From the NCBI GenBank assembly GCA_963774405.1, contig CAVZEV010000004.1, positions 193,112 to 257,111 on the forward strand: DNA of 64,000 bases, read 5' to 3'. Below are positions 16,465-24,984 of the stretch, piece after piece. How positions within the stretch are numbered: position 1 is the stretch's first letter; every line of letters begins with the position of its first letter. The DNA comes from VRUE01 sp963774405 (GTDB lineage Bacteria; Actinomycetota; Thermoleophilia; Solirubrobacterales; 70-9). Both the position numbers and the translations under genes were made by a program. The notes beneath the pieces were generated by a model. That model saw nothing but the letters and a program-made list of their open reading frames with translations. It did not search any database and was not told the origin of the DNA.

Positions 16465-17214
16465 ATGGCCGGCGTCGCTCCTGATCGCGTTCCTGGCCGG
16501 CCTGGCCGCCGGCAGCTTCGCGACCGCGGTCGCCCACCGGGTGCCGCGGGGCATCTCGATCGCCTTTGCCCGCTCGGAGTGCCCCGCCTGCGGCGCCCAG
16601 ATCGTCGCCCGCGACAACGTGCCCGTGCTCTCCTGGCTGCTGCTGCGCGGCAGGGCGCGCTGCTGCGGGGCGCCGGATCTCGCCGCGCTACCCGCTGACC
16701 GAGCTCGCGGTCGGCGCGCTCTTCGCGGCGACGGTGCTGGTCTACCGCCACGACGCCGCCGAGGCGCTGATCGGCCTCGTCTTCGTCACCGTGCTGGCGA
16801 TAGTCACCCTGACCGACCTCGAGCGGCGGATCATCCCCAACAAGGTGCTGCTCGCCGGCGCCGTGCTCTGCCTGGCGATCGCCGTGCCGACCGATCCCGG
16901 CCGGCGTGCCCGAGCGGCTGATCGCCGCCGCCGCGGCGGGCGGGCTCTTCTTCCTCGTCGCCCTCGCCTACCCGGCCGGGATGGGCCTCGGCGACGTCAA
17001 GCTGGCGGCGACGATGGGCCTCTTCCTCGGCCGCGCGGTCGCCCCGGCGATCCTCGCCGCCCTGCTCGCCGGCAGCCTCGTCGGCCTCGCCCTGATCGCC
17101 CGCCACGGCTCCGGCGCGCGCAAGATGGCGATCCCCTTCGGCCCCTTCCTCGCCCTCGGCGGCGTCGTCGGCCTGCTCGCCGGCGATCAGCTGATCGACC
17201 TCTACCTGGGATGA
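16465..17214 (+). CDS. pilD: Prepilin peptidase PilD, frameshifted
   Basis: Type IV prepilin leader peptidase and N-methyltransferase, an integral membrane aspartyl protease. Corrected sequence begins MAGVLLIAFLAGLAAGSFAT, carries the cytoplasmic four-cysteine zinc loop (CPACGAQI ... CCGAPIS; only part of the pattern is preserved), PISPRYPLTELAVGALFA, and both catalytic aspartates: VTLTDLERRIIPNK and GMGLGDVKLAATMGLFLG. Six or more membrane helices. Frame breaks near 16479, 16676 and 16900 each need one base removed. Corrected length about 249 residues is normal. The stop overlaps the next start (ATGA). Confidence 0.9.
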
Positions 17215-18168
17215 TCCGTCAGGTGAGGAGGAGCGGGCTCGGGGCAGGGAGAAGGGCGGCACTCGCCGCTCTCGCGGCAATCGTCTCCGTTGCGGTGCTC
17301 GCCTCGCCCGCGCAGGGGGCCAAGTACTTCGCCAGCCTGGACGGGCAAGGGGGTCTTCCGCGCATCGACTCGGTTTCGGGATTCGGGAAGGAAGTGTCAA
17401 TCGACGCCTCGCCGGCCCGGCGCGCCTCCCTCTTCGCCGAGTACTCGGGGCCCGGTAAGACCACGAGGCAGGGAATATTTGGTCGGCTCGGCCGGTTCGG
17501 CTCGGTCGCGCTCCATTTCCAGCCGGAAGGAAAGCCCTCCAGGGTCCGCCGCCCCGACTCGTGCGGCGGGGGGCCAAAGGTCTGGGTGAGGTGGAAGGGA
17601 ACGTTCAAGGGCTCGGTTCGGTTCAATCCCGATGCGCATCTGTCCGGCTTCGTTCGCACGGGAAGCTTCACCGGGCAGGTCGAAAACGTGCCACGCTGGA
17701 ACTGCCCCGATGCCGGAGCACACCGCAGCTTCGATCCTCACGCCGGCGGCATCAACGTTGAGGCGACCAACTGCGACGGGCGCAGCTTCGGCGCCACGGT
17801 CGAAGTCCACCCGGCGACACCACCGCCTCCCCCGGGCGACGGGGAAGCAACCCCGGCCGACTTCAACGCTTCCTGGACCAAGTCCGTCGGGATCGCCCAC
17901 GTCACCTACTCAATCTCAGTCGAAGGGGGTGCGGACACCGCCGTCTTCGCCGACGACCTCAGCGAAGGCACGATCGAGCCCGTCGCCCTTCCATGGCCAG
18001 GCGACCATCCGCAGGCAGGGGGAAGACTGGGAATGGAGCGGGTCGCTCAGCGCTCGCTTCCCGGGACGGACCGTTCGCCTGGCGGGACCGGGCTTCGAGC
18101 CCTTCGTGACGACCTTCAAGCCCCGCCCCTACACGTCTTTCTTCTTCGCCTACGACGTGCGCTGCTGA
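17211..18168 (+). CDS. Secreted protein of unknown function, one frameshift
   Basis: ATG overlaps the pilD stop. N-terminus MIRQVRRSGLGAGRRAALAA then LAAIVSVAVLASPAQGAKYF is a signal peptide with arginine-rich start. The mature part is a beta-rich protein with cysteines in PDSCGGGPKVWVRWKG, VPRWNCPDAG and VEATNCDGRSFG, a Pro linker (PATPPPPPGDGE) and a C-terminal domain starting FNASWTKSVGIAHVTYSISV. Near 17990 one extra base must be skipped to reach WEWSGSLSARFPGRTVRLAG and the end FFFAYDVRC. Family not recognised. Translational coupling to pilD suggests a role on the cell surface with pili, unproven. Confidence 0.6.
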
Positions 18169-18634
18169 CTCTCTCGACACCCGGCGCCAGGTATTCGCGT
18201 AGCGGAAGCGGGCACTCGCTCCAAAAGCGACTCGGGCGCCGACGGCGACCGGCGCGAGGGCAGCAGCCAGCTCAACGCTCGGAGTGAGCGCCGCATTGGA
18301 TCCTGCGGGTGGACCTTCGCTTGCCCCCAGATCCATCCACACGCTGCCGACGGTGCCGATCCGTGCCGCCCGACCATCGTAATGGCCGCGACCACGTCGC
18401 CGATCACGGTGTGGCGGCCGAGTCGGCCCGATTGAGGAGCGCCAAGATCCTCACGCCGACCTTTTGGTCCAGCGCTGGGGTGAGCTACCGGAGGGTGGCT
18501 GACAATCCGCCGGTAGGCCGCTCCTCGCGCAAGGGAGGAGTCGGCGCGGGCGAGGGCGTTCATCCAGGTCGAGCGCTCGACTGAGCCCCGGGCCAGATAC
18601 GAGGAGGAGGAGCCGAGGATAGGGAGGCGCGGCG
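18169..18634. other. Intergenic stretch without a convincing gene
   Basis: A 466-bp GC-rich region between the secreted protein and the DUF5661 gene. Open frames exist on both strands but none has a plausible start, ribosome site or recognisable motif; a minus-strand frame at 18150-18563 contains IGDVVAAITMVGRHGSAPSA, which could be a gene relic but could equally be chance. Confidence 0.4.
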
Positions 18635-18919
18635 CTACTCGTTCTGAGAGTTCCAGTAGGCCTCTGCCTCCGCCTCCATGGCGGAGAGGCGGGAGTAATA
18701 GTCCGGGAACTCGTTGAGGTGCGCTCGGGCGATCTTGGCGGTCACGACGATGTCGTCGTCGGTGACGTTGGTCTCGGGATCCTGCGTACCGTGCTCGAGC
18801 TCTACGTCCATCCCCATCCGAAACTGCTCGACATCGAACCTCGACGAGGTCCAGTCGATTCCGATGCGCTCACCGGTGGAGCGGGCCTCCTCGGATGTGA
18901 AGCGGGCGTTCTCGCTCAT
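18635..18919 (-). CDS. DUF5661 family protein
   Basis: A small 94-residue acidic protein from the ATG at 18919: MSENARFTSEEARSTGERIG, IDWTSSRFDVEQFRMGMDVE, LEHGTQDPETNVTDDDIVVT, AKIARAHLNEFPDYYSRLSA. The GMDVELEHG...TNVT...IARAHLNE..DYY pattern is the DUF5661 signature. Function of the family is unknown; members are small, soluble and often stress- or phage-associated. Isolated gene in an accessory region. Confidence 0.75.
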   Translation of the reverse strand: MSENARFTSEEARSTGERIGIDWTSSRFDVEQFRMGMDVELEHGTQDPETNVTDDDIVVTAKIARAHLNEFPDYYSRLSAMEAEAEAYWNSQNE

Positions 18920-19166
18920 GCCCCGAAGGATACGCCCAGTGGAGCAGCGCGACTGCAACCAGAGCGAGAGAGGCCGCGACGCGGACTACGGTGACGAGTC
19001 GGCGTGACGATGTGCGAACAGTAGTTGGCTGTTCTGCCGCATTTCGCGCAGAGGAGCAGTGGCCTTTCCGTTTCGTCCGATGCAAGCACCGTCGCGATGA
19101 TGTCACCGGGTTGTACCTCGGCGCGAACGCTTCGACAGTCTGGACCGGAGGTGAAAGGATAAGACT

Positions 19167-19685
19167 GTGGAGGCTAGTCCTGAGGAGAGTCAAGCCGTCG
19201 ATAGCTGGTGTGGAACGGCAGCCGACAACTTTGTCGGTTGCGCATGCCGCGCGGAGCAACACAAGGTCGACTACGAGCAGTGGTCCAGACGTCGCTGGAC
19301 GCTCCTCCAGCTTGGCGCTGCCTTTCTTACGGGTCTTGCGACGCTCGGCCTCCTAAAGGGGGCTTCGCAGGGTGAGGCGCTTTGGTGGATCGCACTTGCG
19401 ATCGCGACTATTGCATCTGCCATGGGGGCCATGAACGCAATATTCAAGCCCCGTGAGCAAGGGCAAGCTCACAAGTCCAGCCACGATGCCTTCGTTCGGA
19501 TGATGCATGCCTTCGGAGATTTCCAGGAGATAGCCAGGCTGATCAACTTCGACGAGGCCAGAGCTTTGTGGGAGCGCCTGAGAAGGGAGCACGATGCTCT
19601 CCAAGGTCGAAGTCCACAACCGAGCAACCGAGCAAAGCGGATAGTCGCCGCGATACGGCCAGAGTGCCCTGAAGAGCCCTCCTAG
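19167..19685 (+). CDS. SLATT-like two-helix membrane protein
   Basis: 172 residues from a GTG preceded by GAAAGGA. After ~45 polar residues with two cysteines (WCGTAADNFVGCACRAEQHK) come two adjacent membrane helices: TLLQLGAAFLTGLATLGLL and ALWWIALAIATIASAMGAMN. A cytosolic helical part follows (KPREQGQAHKSSHDAFVRMM, LINFDEARALWERLRREHDA). The plan, with WSRRRW before the first helix, resembles SLATT/DUF4231 proteins, proposed pore-forming effectors in anti-invader systems. No nucleotide-sensing partner lies next to it, so the assignment to defence is tentative. Confidence 0.45.
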   Translation: MEASPEESQAVDSWCGTAADNFVGCACRAEQHKVDYEQWSRRRWTLLQLGAAFLTGLATLGLLKGASQGEALWWIALAIATIASAMGAMNAIFKPREQGQAHKSSHDAFVRMMHAFGDFQEIARLINFDEARALWERLRREHDALQGRSPQPSNRAKRIVAAIRPECPEEPS

Positions 19686-19917
19686 GATGGTGCCAGCCCA
19701 GGGACGGTGCCGGTGCTTCACCAGCCGAATCGACGGTTGTTCGCGGGGGCCCAACTGCTAGGGCATGCGTCATGCAACGGCCATTGCCGTTGCTCGTCTT
19801 CGCGCGAAGCGGAAGCGCAGGCCGCATACCTGAATCTCCATTCGAATGTCGCGGCAACTGATTCGTATCACTCATCAAAACCAATCAGCAGTCGCTGCAT
19901 TGAGTTGTGCCCTCTGG

Positions 19918-21064
19918 CTATTCCCTGGGATGGCCCGATCGACCCGCCAGCTTCCTCAATTCCTGCCTCGCCCTGGTGACGATTTGTCGCAGAAAACTCC
20001 CTTCCCCTCCGGGGACACCCGGAAACCATTTGGCTCCCTCTCCGAGAAAGAGTTCCTGCAGTTTGCCGCGCGCATCGTCCTCCTCGGGCATCACGTCAGC
20101 CATGACGGTCCATGGCTGGTCGTCCTCTGGACGCTGTGGCGGCTGGGAGACAAGCGTCATCATCCTCGCCCAGTCCATCTCCCGGGCTCGCAGCCAGGCG
20201 GGGGAGGGGACAATGAGGTGCGGCTCAAAAAGGGGATCCTCAGCTGGATCACGCGGAGGCTGGCTCGGCTGAAGTCGGACGAGCTCGGGGTCCGGGCCGA
20301 AGCACTCGACTACCGAGCTGCCCCGCAAAGCCGCGTTCATCTCTTCGACATCGGTTGGCGTCAAGTCGCAATGCTCGACGCCGTCGGCGAACCAGGTTCC
20401 CGCCCGCTCGTCCCAGATCACATGACACCCTTGCTCGGCTCGCAACAAGACAAGCGCCGCGCGCCGGGTGAGCGGAATCGTATAGCCCTGCATCCCGGCC
20501 GAGTGGACCATTCCTACTCTCCCCAGATCATTGACAATAAGGCCAACGTTGGGCGGGCAGTGCAGCACCTGCCAGCGCGCAGCCATCATTGCTGGCTGGA
20601 GGCGCTGTAGCTCCATCAGCCGCGCCATGTTCGCATTGTCGGCCGACTGTGCGTGCGTGCGCAGGTCCTGGTCGCCCTCTATCCAGTCGAAGCGCTTGCC
20701 GAAGCGCGGTATCCAGTCGGCCCCCCTAACGAACACTTGCGCCGCGAATGGGACGAGCACCGACAGCCACAATTCGGCGGGGAGCGGCCGGTGGCGCGAC
20801 GTGATTAGAGCCTCGATGCCAGTTCCGATGTTCCGCTCCACCCACTCCCAGGTATCGTCGACCGAAGCGAGGTTCGCTTCGCCCTCGAACTCGCCGAGCG
20901 TGTAGAGATCCTTCCTGTAGGCGACCGCCTCGCAACGCTGTTGGTAGGGGTCAGGACCCCCGCCGTCCTACCCAGATCGGCGATTTGCGCCGCGGCGTCG
21001 TCGGCGCGGCTGAGAACCCAGCGAGATATGCAGCCGCCAGAAAGTGCTGCTTGCGTCCCGGCAT
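19918..21064 (-). CDS. DUF4238-like protein, one frameshift
   Basis: Starts at 21064 as MPGRKQHFLAAAYLAGFSAA (a basic-aromatic start like the RRHHYVPQFYL motif of DUF4238), continues RRKSPIWVGRRG, and shifts frame at the C5 run 20957-20961 into PDPYQQRCEAVAYRKDLYTL, then WEWVERNIGTGIEALITSRH and LWLSVLVPFAAQVFVRGADW. Corrected length ~380 residues. DUF4238 proteins are uncharacterised and common in accessory DNA. Convergent with the SLATT-like gene, 232 bp away. The frame correction is supported by the family-like order of motifs on both sides. Confidence 0.55.
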
Positions 21065-21212
21065 TGGCTGATTGATAGCGGAGCCTCCGTGGAACCGTGC
21101 CTTGCTCATTTCCTAAGACAGCAGCGCTTCTGCTTCTCCGTGAAAGCGAAAGCCCACTCAACGCTCACACCGATGTGTCCGGGTCTTTCAGTGCGACGGA
21201 TGGGCGGTTGCC

Positions 21213-22174
21213 CTACCGGACGGCGGCAGTAGCCGCTGGTGCCTTGACGCTAAGTCCACTCGTCCCCAGATTCTGTTCCTTGCCGGTGCCGCCCTTTTCC
21301 TTCTTTTTCGAGTTGCCGAGTGGGGCGGTGTTGAGCTTGTCGGTTTTCAGCAGGCGCAGCTTCAGCAGGGTGATCCGGTAGGTGCGGGCGTTGGCGCCGT
21401 AGACGACGGTCTCGGGGATGCCGGGTTCGAGTGCGATTAGCTGGCAGCTTTCGGAGCCCTCGAGGCAGGCGGCGTCGCCGAAGAGGCCGGTGACCTTGTC
21501 GGAGACCAGCATCACGGCGTTCTTTTCGTCCTTGCTGACGCCGACGAAGGTCAGCGCCGGGCCTTGCGGCTGGGCAGCATCGTCATCCCGGGCAGGTTGT
21601 GGCGGGTCGTCGACTGCTCCTTCTTCTTCGAGGAGACCGGCGTGACCCGCACGTCGATCGCGAAGGAGTAGTACTGGAGCTTGCCGCCCGCGGGCGGTTC
21701 GCCGCCGCCGGATTCGCCTTCGGGTGCGGGAGAAGGAGTGCCTGCGCCCCCGGATTCGCCGCCGCCCCCTGTGGTGGCGCCGCCTTCGGTTCCCACTTCG
21801 GCTTCCCCGGAAGCGCCGGAGGTCGAGCCTTCGCCTTCTCCCCCTTCGCCTTCGGTGAACTTCTGCACGAAGGGGTCCTTGGCGTGGCCGGCCAGGCGCC
21901 GTCGGTATTCGCGCAGGCCGGGCGCTGCCGCGGCGACTACGAGGCTGGAGCTGGGAGCTGCCGCGCTCGGCGTTGCCGGCGCCGCCGCTTCTTCGGCTTC
22001 TTCGGAGCCGGAGGAGTTGCTCAGCACGATCGGCAGGGCGACCAGGGCGACGAGCAGGATCGCGACCAGGGGCAGCAGGTGGCGCTCCTTCAGGTCGTAG
22101 TAGAGGTCGAGCAGGAAGTCGGGGACCTTCAGCTGCGGCATTTTCAGCTCCGGCCCTTTTTTCGGCATGTTCAT
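21213..22174 (-). CDS. Bitopic pilus-operon protein (PilP position), one frameshift
   Basis: Last gene of the minor pilin/alignment operon, overlapping pilO by 4 bp. N-terminus MNMPKKGPELKMPQLKVPDF precedes one membrane helix (LLPLVAILLVALVALPIVL), an Ala/Ser linker, REYRRRLAGHAKDPFVQKF, a Gly/Glu-rich stretch and YYSFAIDVRVTPVSSKKKEQ. At about 21563 one base is missing; reading on gives PQGPALTFVGVSKDEKNAVM, LVSDKVTGLFGDAACLEGSE and a Lys-rich tail. It occupies the place of PilP, but there is no outer membrane secretin in this monoderm and no lipoprotein signal, so it is not called PilP. Corrected length ~320 residues. Confidence 0.7.
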
Positions 22175-23007
22175 CGGGCCGCCGCCGTTTCCGAGGAGGT
22201 GGTTGCTTCGGTCGTGGCCGAGGCCTCCTGAGCCGCTCCGGCTGCGGTCGTCACCGGCGGCGGCGCCGTTGCCGTCGCCCCGGCAGTGATTCCCTGTTCG
22301 GGTGGGGTCACGTAGGTGGTGACGGAGAAGCTGGCGTCAAGGTGGGGGAATTCCTTTTCCGGGTCGGCGTTGAGGGCGAAGCCGTCGAGCGTGACCAGGC
22401 GGCCGTCGACGGCGATCGTTCGCCTGCTCGAGTGGACGAGGGAGTCGATCCCCTTGATGAAGTTGGCGATCTGGAAGAAGTTGCCGCTGAATTTGAGGCC
22501 GTAGGGCATGACGCCGAGCCCGGCGGGCCCGATCGAGGCGCCGAGGGGAAGCAGCGAGGCCGCGGCCTCGGTCGGCGGCACGGTGGCCGCTGCGGGAACC
22601 GAGCCGGCGGCGCTCCCCGCAGGGGCTTCCGGCGTGCTTTCCACCGGCGCCGCGGCGGGAGCCGAGGATTCCCCGGTCCCTTCCAGCTGGATGCTGTTGA
22701 AGCTAACGTTCGCCTTCTCGGCGACGCTGTTCAGCTCGATCAGCAGCGATGAGGTTTCGTCACCTGCGGGCACCGCCTGGCCCAGCGTCACCAGCCTGCG
22801 GTAGTCGACCGGAAACTCCTGCTTGGCCGCCGCCGCCTGCACGGCCTTGGCCTGGGCTTCGCTCAGGGCCACGCGCAGCTGCCCCGCTTCGGCCGAGAGT
22901 TCCTTGGCTTCTTCGCGCTTGGGCCCCAGGGCGAGCACCCAGAAGGCGATCGCGAGGCCGGCGACGAGCATGATCGCGACGATCATCCGGTTCGAGGAGG
23001 AGCTCAT
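22171..23007 (-). CDS. pilO: PilO-like pilus alignment protein
   Basis: 278 residues. One N-terminal membrane helix (MIVAIMLVAGLAIAFWVLAL), then a coiled coil (KREEAKELSAEAGQLRVALS, EAQAKAVQAAAAKQEFPVDY) and a C-terminal ferredoxin-like domain (YGLKFSGNFFQIANFIKGID), interrupted by an Ala/Pro-rich insert near residues 130-170. This is the PilO plan; it should pair with PilN and the PilM ring. Overlaps pilN by 4 bp and the next gene by 4 bp. Confidence 0.85.
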   Translation of the reverse strand: MSSSSNRMIVAIMLVAGLAIAFWVLALGPKREEAKELSAEAGQLRVALSEAQAKAVQAAAAKQEFPVDYRRLVTLGQAVPAGDETSSLLIELNSVAEKANVSFNSIQLEGTGESSAPAAAPVESTPEAPAGSAAGSVPAAATVPPTEAAASLLPLGASIGPAGLGVMPYGLKFSGNFFQIANFIKGIDSLVHSSRRTIAVDGRLVTLDGFALNADPEKEFPHLDASFSVTTYVTPPEQGITAGATATAPPPVTTAAGAAQEASATTEATTSSETAAAR

Positions 23008-23738
23008 TCTTCGCCTCCCGATTCAGAGCTCGACGAGGCGGCGGAGACAGCCGGTTCGCCCGCGGGCGCCGCTTCGCCTTCTTCGCTCGATACGACCGGC
23101 GCTGCGTCGAAGGCGATCACCATCTGGAACTGGGCGATCGAGGGTCGCGTCTGGCAGGTCGAGCCACCGCCACCGCCACCGCTGCCACTGCCCAGCGAGG
23201 AGCCCTGTACGCCGACCCGGGTCACCCCGTCGATCTCCTTCAGCGCTTGGACGAAGCCGGCAACCGCGTCCTGGCCGGTGGCGCAGCCGGTGAGTTCGAG
23301 CGCCGGGCCGGGGATCGTGCTGCGCATCGCGACGCTGCCGGCGCCATCGACCGAGACGCCGGCGCTGGCGGTGCCGGTGAGGTTGGTCAGCCAGATGTCG
23401 CTGGGCAGGATCAGGGCCAGTTCGTGCATCACCCGCTGCCAGTCGAAGCGGCTGTCGGCGAGGCTGGTGATCGTCGCCGTGCGCTGTTCGCGCAGGCTGT
23501 GGAACTGGGTGTAGGCGTCGAGTTCCTGCGCCTTCGCTTCGACCGCCGCCGTTTCGGTTTCTAGCCGGGAGATTTCCGCCTTGCTTTCGGAGATCTGGTT
23601 GCCGGTGACGGCGAGCACGGTGACGCCGATCACGGCGGCGGCGAGGGCGCCGACGACGATGTGGGCCAGCGGGCCGCCCCGCATCGGACGGCGCCCGCCC
23701 GGCCGCTCCTCGCTGGGGATCAGGTTGACGGGGCGCAC
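23004..23738 (-). CDS. pilN: PilN-like pilus alignment protein
   Basis: 244 residues. The N-terminal MRPVNLIPSEERPG matches the short INLLP-type peptide by which PilN docks into PilM. A membrane helix (LAHIVVGALAAAVIGVTVLA), a coiled coil (SESKAEISRLETETAAVEAK) and a C-terminal domain with FVQALKEIDGVTRVGVQGSS follow, with a glycine-rich insert (GSGSGGGGGGS) and Ser/Glu-rich tail. Five bp after pilM and overlapping pilO, so translation is probably coupled. Confidence 0.87.
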   Translation of the reverse strand: MRPVNLIPSEERPGGRRPMRGGPLAHIVVGALAAAVIGVTVLAVTGNQISESKAEISRLETETAAVEAKAQELDAYTQFHSLREQRTATITSLADSRFDWQRVMHELALILPSDIWLTNLTGTASAGVSVDGAGSVAMRSTIPGPALELTGCATGQDAVAGFVQALKEIDGVTRVGVQGSSLGSGSGGGGGGSTCQTRPSIAQFQMVIAFDAAPVVSSEEGEAAPAGEPAVSAASSSSESGGEE

Positions 23739-23742
23739 GGGC

Positions 23743-24885
23743 TCAGCGCTCCAGGGCGAGTCCGAAGGGCAGGGTTAGGCGGGCCGCGGTCGCGGGGTCG
23801 AGGCCCTCGAGGGCGGCCGGCCTGCCGACCGTGCTCGGCAGGCCGAGCACCGCTTCGATCTGCGCCGCGAGCCCGGGGATGACGCTGCCGGGGCCGCAGA
23901 CGACTACGCGCTCGACCGGCACCGCCGCCTCCTGGGCGGCGTAGAAGTCGAGCGAGAGGCGCAGCTCGTCGGCGAGCGCGGCGGCGCCGCGTTCGAGCGC
24001 AGCGCGGGCCCGAGCCACGGTGTCGGGGTCGCCCTCGACCTCGGTGACGGGCCGTTCGAGGCCGACGTGCTCGAGCCACTGGCGGGCGTGCTCCTCGCTG
24101 AGACCGGTGCCGGTGGCGAAGCCGGCGACGATGTCCTCGACGCCGCTGGGCGAGACACGGGTGAAGAGGCAGGAGCGGCCCTTGGCGATGGCGAGGTTGG
24201 TCACCTCTCCGACGTTGCAGTAGAGCACCGAGTGCGGGCTCGCCTCCACGCCTGGCTCGGCGGGCGCGACGAGGTCGCCGAGGGCGCGGATCATGCCGAA
24301 GGCGGAGAGGTCGACCCCGACCGGCTCGAGGCCGGCGTCGCGCAGAGGCTTGAGCGAGGCGGTGATCATGTCGCGGCGGGCGGCGACGACGATCACGTCG
24401 ACCTGGGGCGCGGTGCCCTCACCGGCGGCGACGCCGCCGACCACGCGATGGTCGAGCACGGCCTGCTCGAGCGGCATCGCGATCTGCTCCTGGGCAGCGA
24501 AGCGGACCGCGGCGTCGAGCTCGTTGGGGTCTTCGATCGCGGGCAGCCGCAGGGTGCGGACGACCACCCGCTGGTTGCCGATACCCAGCCGCACCCGCTT
24601 GCCCAGCTTGTGCCGGGAGAAGAGCTCGCGCACCGCCTCGGTGACGCCGGCCGGGTCGGCGACCTCACCGTCGCGGAAGGACTCCGGCGGCAGCGGCGCG
24701 GTCGCCACGGCGCCAAGGCGCACGGCGCCGTTGCTGCGCACCTCGGCGGCGCCGATGCTGCCCGCCTCGAGCTCCAGCCCGACCACGGTTGACTCCTTCG
24801 TCCCCCGTCCCCCCTTCAGCGAGGGCAGCGAGAAGGAGAGCGAAGGCATCGAGAGCGTTGGGTTTTTGAGCGACGGCATCTTCAT
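23743..24885 (-). CDS. pilM: PilM actin-like pilus assembly protein
   Basis: About 380 residues, cytosolic. A lead sequence with repeated MPSL motifs (MKMPSLKNPTLSMPSLSFSL) precedes the actin-like fold: VVGLELEAGSIGAAEVRSNG (phosphate 1), LRLPAIEDPNELDAAVRFAA, VGVDLSAFGMIRALGDL, LYCNVGEVTNLAIAKGRSCL and VERVVVCGPGSVIPGLAAQI. Start could be ATG 24885 or TTG 24891. The N-terminal lead is longer than in typical PilM. 99 bp separate it from the pilX-like gene, perhaps with its own promoter. Confidence 0.9.
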   Translation of the reverse strand: MKMPSLKNPTLSMPSLSFSLPSLKGGRGTKESTVVGLELEAGSIGAAEVRSNGAVRLGAVATAPLPPESFRDGEVADPAGVTEAVRELFSRHKLGKRVRLGIGNQRVVVRTLRLPAIEDPNELDAAVRFAAQEQIAMPLEQAVLDHRVVGGVAAGEGTAPQVDVIVVAARRDMITASLKPLRDAGLEPVGVDLSAFGMIRALGDLVAPAEPGVEASPHSVLYCNVGEVTNLAIAKGRSCLFTRVSPSGVEDIVAGFATGTGLSEEHARQWLEHVGLERPVTEVEGDPDTVARARAALERGAAALADELRLSLDFYAAQEAAVPVERVVVCGPGSVIPGLAAQIEAVLGLPSTVGRPAALEGLDPATAARLTLPFGLALER

Positions 24886-24984
24886 GGGCAAGTCGGGGCG
24901 CGTTGCCCCATCGCTTCTTGCATCGGCTGAATGGCCACCGAACCTTTGCCCTCGCCTACCAAGAATTCGAAATTGCAGGCCGGT

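Noticed and set aside
5453..16900. Frame disruptions seemed to fall exactly at codon boundaries, hinting at programmed +1 frameshifting
   Set aside because: Any frame change can be parsed as one skipped base between an upstream and a downstream codon, so the boundary pattern is built into the reading and carries no information. Housekeeping sigA is affected too.
18150..18563. Minus-strand ORF as a real gene
   Set aside because: No ribosome site or conserved motif, it overlaps the end of the secreted gene, and its composition is that of random GC-rich sequence.
21213..22174. PilP lipoprotein or PilQ-linked protein
   Set aside because: There is one membrane helix and no lipobox, and no secretin gene is present; the monoderm envelope makes a PilP/PilQ role unlikely.
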